This document shows, one piece after another, positions 1-7,035 of a DNA stretch of 7,035 nucleotides (position 1 is the first letter of the stretch; the number at the start of each line of letters is the position of its first letter). The position numbers and the translations under genes were made by a program. This DNA is from Arthrobacter sp. (GTDB taxonomy: Bacteria; Actinomycetota; Actinomycetes; Actinomycetales; Micrococcaceae): NCBI GenBank assembly GCA_030147325.1, contig JASLAA010000005.1:1-7035 (forward strand), in the 5' to 3' direction. The notes beneath the pieces are model-generated. The model was given only the letters and a program-made list of their open reading frames with translations, was not told the origin of the DNA and ran no database searches.

Positions 1-726
<726 letters not shown>

Positions 727-734
<8 letters not shown>

Positions 735-3700
735 CGGTAACCTCCAGGATCTTGGTCCATGCCTCTTCGCCGTCCGGGTCGAGACCCTGTTCGACGGCGG
801 ACGCACGGGCGTCCAGTACCGCAGCGTAATCGCGCGGCAGGACCTTGGTGAATCGCGGGACAACCTCTTCGAAGGACTCGAGCAGGCTCTCGGCCAGGTT
901 GGACTCGGTCTCCTCGAGATGCTGGATCAGCAGGCGTCGGACGATCTCGATGTCCTCGGCGTCGAGCTCGACGAGCAGCAGCTCCCCGTTGTCGAGGCTC
1001 TGCTTGTTGACGCGGGCCCGGTCGAGGTCGAGCACGAACGCGGTCCCGCCGGACATGCCGGCACCGAAGTTCCGGCCCGTGCTCCCGAGGATCAGCGCCT
1101 GGCCGCCGGTCATGTACTCGCAACCGTGGTCGCCGATACCCTCGGCCACCGCGGTCGCACCCGAGTTCCTCACCAGGAACCGCTCCCCTACCTGACCGCG
1201 CAGGAACATCTCGCCGCTGGTGGCACCGTAGCCGATGACGTTGCCGGCGATGACGTTGTGGTCCGCGCGGAACACGTTGGCGCGGTCCGGCCGCACGGTG
1301 ATCCGCCCCCCGGACAGGCCCTTGCCCACGTAGTCGTTCGAGTCCCCCAGCAGCCGCAGCGTAATGCCGGCAGGAAGGAAGGCACCGAGGGACTGGCCGG
1401 CCTGGCCGGTGAGCGTCACGTCGATGGTGTTGGTGGCCAGCGTGTCCAGCCCGAACGTCCGGGTGACCTCGTGGCCGAGCATGGTGCCGACGGAGCGGTC
1501 GGTGTTGACCACGTCGACCGAGATACGCACCGGAGAACGGTGGTGCAGTGCATCGGCACTCATCTCGATCAGCTTGTTGTCGAAGTGCTGGTCGAGCTCG
1601 TGGTTCTGCGGGAGCATGTTCCGCATCGGCTCGTTCGAATCGAACTCGTTGCCGCGCAGGATCGGATCGAGGTCCAGGCCGTCGGCCTTCCAGTGCTCGA
1701 TGGCCTGGCGGGCGTCGAGCAGTTCGCTGTGGCCGATCGCCTCCTCGAGGGTCCGGAAGCCGAGCTCCGCGAGGATTTCGCGCACCTCCTCCGCGATGAA
1801 CTCGAAGAAGTTGACCACGAACTCCGGCTTGCCGGTGAAGCGGCTGCGCAGTTCGGGGTTCTGCGTCGCGACACCTACGGGGCAGGTGTCGAGGTGGCAC
1901 ACGCGCATCATGATGCAGCCGGAGACCACGAGCGGCGCCGTGGCGAACCCGAACTCCTCACCACCCAGCAGGGCGGCGATGACGACGTCGCGCCCGGTCT
2001 TGAGCTGCCCGTCCACCTGGACGACCACGCGGTCGCGCAGACCGTTCAGCATGAGCGTCTGCTGGGTCTCGGCGAGGCCCAGCTCCCAGGGGATGCCCGC
2101 GTGCTTGAGGGAGTTGAGCGGGCTGGCACCGGTCCCGCCGTCGTGCCCCGACACCAGGACGACGTCGGCCTTCGCCTTCGTCACCCCGGCAGCGACGGTG
2201 CCGATACCGACCTCGGACACCAGCTTGACGTGCACGCGGGCGCTCGGGTTGGACCTCTTGAGGTCGTAGATGAGCTGGGCGAGGTCCTCGATCGAGTAGA
2301 TGTCGTGGTGCGGCGGCGGCGAGATCAGGGCGACGCCGGGTGTCGAGTGCCGCGTCCGCGCGATCCACGGGTAGACCTTCTGGCTCATGAGCTGGCCGCC
2401 CTCGCCGGGCTTGGCCCCCTGCGCCATCTTGATCTGGATGTCGTCGGCATTGGTGAGGTAGAGGCTCGTGACGCCGAACCGGCCGGAGGCCACCTGCTTG
2501 ATGGCCGAGCGGCGCTCCGGGTCGAGCAGGCGCTCGACGTCCTCGCCGCCCTCGCCGGTGTTGGACTTCCCGCCGAGGCGGTTCATCGCGATGGCGAGCG
2601 TCTCGTGGGCTTCCTGCGAGATCGAGCCGTAGCTCATCGCCCCGGTCGAGAAGCGCTTGACGATGGAGGAGACGGGCTCCACCTCGTCGATCGCGATGGG
2701 CTCCCGGGCGTCTCCGCGCAGCCTCAGCAGCCCGCGCAGGGTCATGAGCTCCTTGGACTGGTCGTCCACGCCCTGCGTGTAGGCCTTGAAGATGTCGTAG
2801 CGGCGTTCCCGGGTGGCGTGCTGCAGCCGGAAGACCGTCTCCGGGTTGAAGAGGTGCGGCGGACCCTCGCGCCGCCACTGGTACTCGCCGCCGTTGTCGA
2901 GGCCGCGGTGGGGATCCTCGATGCCGTCCTGCGGGTAGGCACTCTCGTGCCGGGCGGCGACCTCGGCTGCGATGACGTCGAGGCCGACGCCGCCGAGCTG
3001 CGTCTGCGTGCCGTGGAAATACTCGTCCACGAGGTCCTGCGAGAGTCCGAGCGCCTCGAAGGTCTGGGCGCCGCAGTAGGAACTGACCGTCGAGATGCCC
3101 ATCTTGGACATGATCTTCAGGACGCCCTTGCCGAGACCCTTGATGAGGTGCGCGACGGCCGCCTCGGCCGAGACACCGGTGATGTCGCCGTTGCGGACCA
3201 GTTCCTCGCAGCTCTCCATCGCGAGGTAGGGGTTGACCGCCGAGGCGCCGTAGCCGATGAGCACCGCGACATGGTGCACCTCACGCACGTCACCGGCCTC
3301 CACGACGAGCGAGGTCTTGGTGCGGTTGGCGCTCTTCAGCAGGTGGTGGTGCACGGCGCTGGTCAGCAGCAGCGACGGGATGGGTGCCCACTGCGCGTTC
3401 GAGTCGCGGTCCGACAGCACGACGTACTGCACGCCGCGGTTGAGGGCACTGGAGACCTGCTCGCAGATCTCCGCGAGGCGCGCGCGCAGGGCGGCCTCCC
3501 CGCCGTCGTGCCGGTACAGGCCCCGGACACGGACGGTCAGCCGGTCGCCGTCGTCCGTCTCGAGGTTGGCGATCTTGGCCAGCTCGTCATTGGTGATCAC
3601 CGGGAACTTCAGGGCGATCTGCTTGGACCTCACCTGCCCGGTGGAGAGGAGGTTGCCGTCGGGTCCGATGGTGACACCCATCGACGTGACGAGTTCCTCG

Positions 3701-5349
3701 CGGATGGAATCCAGCGGCGGATTGGTCACCTGCGCGAAGGACTGGACGAAGTAGTCGAACAGGAGACGGGGGCGCTTCGACAGCACGGCGATCGGCGTGT
3801 CCGACCCCATGGCTCCGAGGGGCTCGGCGCCGTTCTTCGCCATGGGGCCGAGCAGGATGCGCAGTTCCTCCTGGGTGTAGCCGAAGGTGCGCTGCCGGCG
3901 GTTGATGGACGCCTTCGTGTGGACGACGTGCTCGCGCTCAGGGAGGTCCTCGAGCTGGATCAGGTTCTCCCTGACCCATTCGCCCCAGGGATTCGCTGCG
4001 GCGACCTCGGCCTTGATCTCCTGGTCCTCGATCAGGCGGCCTTCCTCGGTGTCGACGAGGAACATCTTGCCGGGTGAGACGCGGCCCTTGCGCACGATAC
4101 GGGAGGGATCGACGTCGATGACGCCCACCTCCGAGGCGAGGATGACGAGCCCGTCCTCGGTGACCCAGTACCGCGCAGGCCGCAGGCCGTTGCGGTCGAG
4201 CACAGCGCCGACGAGTCGGCCGTCGGTGAAGGACACCGCGGCGGGCCCGTCCCAGGGCTCCATGAGCATGGAGTGGTACTGGTAGAAGGCGCGCCGGGCC
4301 GGGTCCATCGTGGCGTGGTTCTCCCACGCCTCGGGGATCATCATCATGATCGAGTGGGTGATCGGCCGTCCGGAGAGCGTGAGCAGCTCCGCAACCTCGT
4401 CGAAGGACGCCGAATCGGAAGCGCCCGGGGTGCAGATGGGGTACAGCTCCTCGGGCGAGTCCCCCAGCAGCGGGTTGGACAGCTGTGACTGCCGCGCCCT
4501 CATCCAGTTGCGGTTGCCCTTGACCGTGTTGATCTCGCCGTTGTGGGCGATGGTCCGGAAGGGCTGCGCGAGCGGCCACGAAGGGAAGGTGTTCGTCGAG
4601 AAGCGCGAGTGGACGATGCCGAGGCGCGTCTTGAAACGCTCGTCGGAGAGGTCGGGGTAGAACGGCTCGAGCTGCGCCGTCGTCAGCATGCCCTTGTAGA
4701 CGATGGTCTTCGAGGACAGCGAGGGGAAGTAGACGCCGTACTTGTTCTGCGCGCGCTTCCGCACCCGGAAGGCCTTCGCGTCGAGGTCCGAGGCGTTCTC
4801 GTCCGTCGGAGCCATGAAGAGCTGGACGAAGTGCGGCATGCATGCGCGGGCCATCGCTCCCACCAGCTCCGCGACGACGGGAACCACGCGCCACCCGAGG
4901 ACGTCGAGGCCCTCCGACTCGGCGATCGACTCCAGCCCGGCGCGGGCCGTCTCCTCCTCCTTCGCCTCGGAGGGAAGGAAGGCCGTCCCCACGATGTAGG
5001 ACCCGGCGGGCGGCAGCGGGAAGTCGACGACGGCGCGGAAGAACTCGTCGGGAACCTGCGTCAGGAGGCCGGCGCCGTCACCCGTGCCCTCATCGGCACC
5101 GACTGCGCCGCGGTGCTCGAGGTTGCGGAGCGCGGTCAGCGCGGCGTCGACGATGTCGTGCCCCGGTTCACCGCGCAGGGTGGCGATCACGGCGAGGCCG
5201 CACGCATCCTTCTCGTTCTCGGGGTTGTAGAGGCCGCGGGCCTCCGGCAGCGAGGCGAACCGTGCGAAGGGCGACTCCACGGCCTCGGCCGCGGACGGTG
5301 TCGTGTCCGGGTGCTTCCCGGTCGACTTCCCAGGCGTCAAAGCAGTCAT
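727..5349 (-). CDS. gltB: Glutamate synthase large (alpha) subunit, complete (1540 aa)
   Basis: GltB hydrolyses glutamine, channels the ammonia internally, and uses it with electrons from GltD to convert 2-oxoglutarate to glutamate. The domains appear in family order. Residues 1-49 are a propeptide ending ENEKDA. C50 (in KDACGLA) is the expected N-terminal nucleophile of the type-2 glutamine amidotransferase after cleavage. That domain includes HSRFSTNTFPSWPLAQPFR and AHNGEINT, with N270-G271 likely forming the oxyanion hole. A central domain follows, then the FMN/2-oxoglutarate synthase domain from about 880. C1145, C1151 and C1156 (CIMMRVCHLDTC, spacing x5 and x4) match the 3Fe-4S cluster of the family. 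The C-terminal GXGXG beta-helix spans about 1285-1440. Length is normal for bacterial GltB. The ATG at 5349 was chosen for its GGAAGGA site 8 bases upstream and the usual propeptide length. The frame stays open 74 codons further upstream, but that stretch does not look like the family. Confidence 0.98.
741..745 (-). promoter_or_regulatory. Ribosome binding site of gltD, inside the end of gltB
   Basis: GGAGG on the minus strand lies 6 bases before the GTG at 734-732 and decides that start. The site is within the last codons of gltB, so ribosomes finishing gltB arrive at it directly. The next in-frame ATG (codon 8) has no comparable site and would remove the conserved N-terminus. Confidence 0.8.
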
Positions 5350-5357
5350 AGAAAGGA

Positions 5358-5364
5358 TCCTTCC
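5358..5364 (-). promoter_or_regulatory. Ribosome binding site of gltB
   Basis: GGAAGGA on the minus strand sits 8 bases before the ATG at 5349-5347 and supports that start over upstream in-frame alternatives. It overlaps a 10-base palindrome, AAGGATCCTT (5353-5362). It could also pair with a pyrimidine run at 5389-5381 (see findings). Confidence 0.75.
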
Positions 5365-5565
5365 CCCATGATGGAGCGTCGGGAGGGGACAGCCTTGGCC
5401 CCACGGCGCCGCTGTCGTGAAGCGGTCACCGTCTGTTGATCGTCTGCACACCAGGTGCACCAGCACTGCCCGACGCTGTTGGCGGGCCATCGCTCTCGTG
5501 ATCTTGCGCTGGTCGGGCTGGTGTCGGTGCGGGCAGGAAGGTGATCCGGCCGTCGCACCTGGGGT

Positions 5566-5579
5566 CCACAACTGTGTGG
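5566..5579. repeat. Short perfect inverted repeat CCACA-ACTG-TGTGG
   Basis: Two perfect 5-base arms are separated by 4 bases, about 217 bases upstream of the gltB start. The element could be a small hairpin in the leader RNA or a dimeric operator. Arms this short also occur by chance in GC-rich DNA, so function is uncertain. Confidence 0.35.
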
Positions 5580-5652
5580 TGTTGCGTCCTTGAGGGGCGG
5601 TGGCCCGGGGACTGCTTCGGGGACCGACTCCCGTGGCTCCGCTCTCGCGGGG

Positions 5653-5680
5653 TCCTCAGAACGCAGATCGGTTCTCAGGA
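5653..5680. repeat. Inverted repeat, 10-base arms with one mismatch, over the lgt stop codon
   Basis: On the plus strand the arms are TCCTCAGAAC (5653-5662) and GTTCTCAGGA (5671-5680), with an 8-base loop. Nine of ten positions pair. The lgt stop codon (5677-5675) lies inside one arm. In the transcript this would form a stem at the 3' end of lgt, but no uridine run follows, so it is not a standard intrinsic terminator. It might protect or process the 3' end, or be an operator. Confidence 0.5.
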
Positions 5681-6727
5681 GCCGTTTGTTTCGGAAAGAT
5701 TACCACGGCCGTCACGGCGTTCCGGCCCGTTGTCGACCGCGTGGCTGCCTGTGTCTGAAGCGTTATCCGCCCCGATCGTTCCGGCATCGGTGTCCGTGTC
5801 GCCGGCGAGGTCAGGATGGGCGCCAGGGTCCGTGTCGGTGGTCGCGTCGACCGCGGGTTCGCGGCCCGGCAGGTAGACGGACGGGGCATCGACCGGGCCG
5901 CGCCGCACCGCGAGGAGGACCAGGATGGCCAGTGCGACCACGAACACCGCGATGCTCGTCCAGACATTGAGCCGCTGCGTGAACCCGAAGAGGGTGACCA
6001 TCTCGGCGTCGTCGATGCGCAGCGCCTCGATCCACACGCGCCCGAGCGTGTAGTAGGCGGCGTACATCCAGAACATGCGCCCACCGCGGAGCCGGAATCT
6101 GCGGGCGAGCAGGAGCAGCAGGGCGACGCCTGCGAGGTTCCAGAGGAGTTCGTACAGGAAGGTCGGGTGGAACAGCGTGCCCGGTTCCTGGTCGAGCGGG
6201 AAGTTCGCGTTGTCGGCGTCGATCTCCAGGCCCCAGGGCAGCGTGGTGGGACCGCCGAAGAGTTCCTGGTTGAACCAGTTGCCCAGCCGGCCGACGGCCT
6301 GCGCGAGCAGCAGTCCTGGCGCGGCAGCGTCGGCGAAGGCCGACAGTCTCACTCCTGCGCGCCGCGCCCCGATCCAGGCGCCGACGGCGCCGAGGGCCAC
6401 GGCTCCCCAGATCCCGAGGCCTCCCTGCCAGATCTGGGGGATGCGGGCGAGGTCCCCTTCGGGTCCGAAGTAGGCGTCGGGTGAGGACACCACGTGGTAG
6501 AGGCGCCCGCCGATGATGCCGAACGGGATGGCCCAGATCGCGATGTCCCAGACGGCGTCGGCGTTGCCGCCGAAGGAGACGAAACGCTTCTGGGTCAGGA
6601 GGAGAGCCAGGATGATCCCTGCCAGGATGCACAGCGCATAGGCGTGGATGGTGACCGGACCCAGGCCGAAGCTCGCCCATTCCGCGGGAGGGCTCGGGAT
6701 CGAGGCCGCGAGTGCGCCGCCGATCAC
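5675..6727 (-). CDS. lgt: Prolipoprotein diacylglyceryl transferase, complete (350 aa)
   Basis: Lgt is a cytoplasmic-membrane enzyme that moves a diacylglyceryl group from phosphatidylglycerol to the lipobox cysteine of prolipoproteins, the first step of lipoprotein maturation. Hydrophobic segments are visible at about 27-45, 57-78, 104-121, 133-146, 196-209, 217-230 and 256-274. Conserved family blocks are IGGRLYHVV (72-80), GRLGNWFNQELFG (146-158, with R147, N150 and E155), FHPTFLYE (186-193) and YTLGRVWIEALRID (226-239). In E. coli a HGG motif contains a functionally important His. Here the aligned segment is QGGLGIWGA with W107 in that position, which I recall as usual in actinobacteria. 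Residues 276-350 form an Asp/Thr-rich tail without membrane segments that the roughly 290-residue E. coli protein lacks. The GTG start overlaps the trpA stop (GTGA) and has a weak GAAGG 7 bases upstream. No other in-frame start fits better. Confidence 0.95.
   Translation of the reverse strand: MIGGALAASIPSPPAEWASFGLGPVTIHAYALCILAGIILALLLTQKRFVSFGGNADAVWDIAIWAIPFGIIGGRLYHVVSSPDAYFGPEGDLARIPQIWQGGLGIWGAVALGAVGAWIGARRAGVRLSAFADAAAPGLLLAQAVGRLGNWFNQELFGGPTTLPWGLEIDADNANFPLDQEPGTLFHPTFLYELLWNLAGVALLLLLARRFRLRGGRMFWMYAAYYTLGRVWIEALRIDDAEMVTLFGFTQRLNVWTSIAVFVVALAILVLLAVRRGPVDAPSVYLPGREPAVDATTDTDPGAHPDLAGDTDTDAGTIGADNASDTGSHAVDNGPERRDGRGNLSETNGS
5688..5703 (-). promoter_or_regulatory. Possible GlnR-type binding site in the 3' end of lgt
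   Basis: On the minus strand the sequence reads GTAAT-CTTTCC-GAAAC. The actinobacterial GlnR consensus, from Streptomyces work, is GTnAC-N6-GAAAC. The right half matches fully, the left half matches at 3 of its 4 defined bases, and the spacing is exact. The site lies 339-354 bases upstream of the gltB start and within lgt codons. There is no second box in the expected phase. A chance match is quite possible, and I cannot tell whether this organism has GlnR. Confidence 0.22.
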
Positions 6728-7035
6728 GCCGAGGCCTTCGCCGTGCCGGTGCTCAGCTCGCGGGTGAGTTCCGCGACCGCGTCCACTCCGCCGTCGCGCA
6801 GCGCCGCGACGAGCGCCGTGCCCACGATGACGCCGTCCGCGTAGGCGCCGATCTCCCGGACCTGCTGGGAGGTGGATACGCCGAGCCCGACGCACACGCG
6901 TTCGGCTCCGGCCGCATGGGCGGAGTCGACGACGGCCCGAGCCGCTGCTCCCACCGAGGTCCGAGCACCGGTGACACCCATGACGGACACGGCGTAGACG
7001 AATCCCCTGCTCGCGTCGACGGTGTTCTGCATCCG
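6724..7035 (-). CDS. trpA: Tryptophan synthase alpha subunit, partial (C-terminal about 103 residues)
   Basis: TrpA cleaves indole-3-glycerol phosphate to indole and glyceraldehyde-3-phosphate, and works in a complex with TrpB at the end of tryptophan synthesis. The visible part carries the family's C-terminal TIM-barrel blocks: ASRGFVYAVSVMGVTGART, then VCVGLGVSTSQQVREI, which aligns with the phosphate-binding loop (commonly GFGIS), then ADGVIVGTALV. It ends STGTAKASA. The catalytic Glu and Asp of the family lie in the missing N-terminal part. The frame is open to the window edge, so the Met at 7032 is internal and not a start. The family is about 260-275 residues. The 4-base overlap with lgt points to one transcript, probably with trpB and other trp genes outside the window. 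Confidence 0.96.
   Translation of the reverse strand, partial: RMQNTVDASRGFVYAVSVMGVTGARTSVGAAARAVVDSAHAAGAERVCVGLGVSTSQQVREIGAYADGVIVGTALVAALRDGGVDAVAELTRELSTGTAKASA

Larger units (their letters stand above)
5350..5674 (-). other. Gene-free leader region between lgt and gltB
   Basis: These 325 bases separate the lgt stop from the gltB start. I see no convincing gene, tRNA or recognised riboswitch, and no good -35/-10 pair. The region holds small symmetric elements: the right-hand part of an inverted repeat over the lgt stop; a CCGC-GAGA-GCGG tetraloop-type hairpin shortly after it; CCACA-N4-TGTGG at 5566-5579; the palindromes GGTGCACC (near 5453-5460) and CGGCGCCG (5404-5411); and GTGA-N5-TCAC at 5417-5429. 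The gltB frame is open through the proximal 222 bases, and another frame stops exactly on the gltB ATG. The gap contrasts with the overlapping junctions on either side. It is therefore the likely place for the gltBD promoter and 5' untranslated leader, although neither has been shown. Confidence 0.55.

Noticed and set aside
5417..5429. GTGA-N5-TCAC as a CRP-type site
   Set aside because: CRP-family sites normally have six bases between these half-sites. The spacer here is five, and the flanking T and A are missing.
4543..5439. Plus-strand open frame of 298 codons opposite the gltB N-terminus and leader
   Set aside because: It has the same shadow-type composition, no family resemblance and no ribosome binding site, and it covers the conserved amidotransferase domain on the other strand.
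5350..5674. AmtR-type operator upstream of gltB
   Set aside because: I looked for the corynebacterial AmtR pattern (CTAT-N6-ATAG type). No convincing pair of half-sites is present; a lone CTAT lies at the gltB start.
5653..5680. Intrinsic terminator after lgt
   Set aside because: The stem includes the stop codon and is followed by GC-rich sequence with no uridine run, so it is listed only as an inverted repeat.
5811..6680. Minus-strand open frame of 289 codons within lgt in another frame
   Set aside because: It overlaps the well-supported Lgt frame completely and gives an Arg/Pro/His-rich product typical of a shifted GC-rich reading frame.
6728..6895. Upstream extension of lgt by 56 codons into trpA
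   Set aside because: It would overlap the conserved TrpA C-terminus and encodes an Arg/Gly/His-rich stretch unlike any Lgt N-terminus. The GTG at 6727 gives the expected family start.

Overview
This is a GC-rich window in which every supported gene lies on the minus strand. The protein sequences and the gene order (trpA, lgt, gltB, gltD) look actinobacterial, most like the Micrococcaceae (the Arthrobacter group). That placement is inferred from family knowledge; no database search was run. The window holds core metabolism, with no mobile element, CRISPR array, phage gene or RNA gene that I can support.

Read in the direction of transcription, from high to low coordinates, the layout is as follows. 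The C-terminal part of trpA (tryptophan synthase alpha) enters at 7035 and ends at 6724. Its stop codon overlaps the GTG start of lgt (prolipoprotein diacylglyceryl transferase, 6727-5675) in a GTGA junction. A 325-base stretch without a convincing gene (5674-5350) follows. It carries several small inverted repeats and probably the leader, and possibly the promoter, of the next operon. gltB (glutamate synthase large subunit, 5349-727) follows. Its last 8 bases overlap the GTG start of gltD (small subunit, 734 to the window edge), which is cut at position 1.

GltB and GltD together form NADPH-dependent GOGAT, which turns glutamine plus 2-oxoglutarate into two glutamates and is the second half of the GS/GOGAT ammonia-assimilation route. 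The residues expected for function are visible in both: the N-terminal nucleophile Cys, the 3Fe-4S cysteines and the GXGXG domain in GltB, and two N-terminal cysteine groups and the FAD-binding glycine loop in GltD. trpA and lgt look like the end of a tryptophan operon with the lipoprotein-modification gene attached.

I found no previously undescribed system. The parts most worth a second look are the gltB leader region and a GlnR-box-like sequence inside the 3' end of lgt. Both are tentative.
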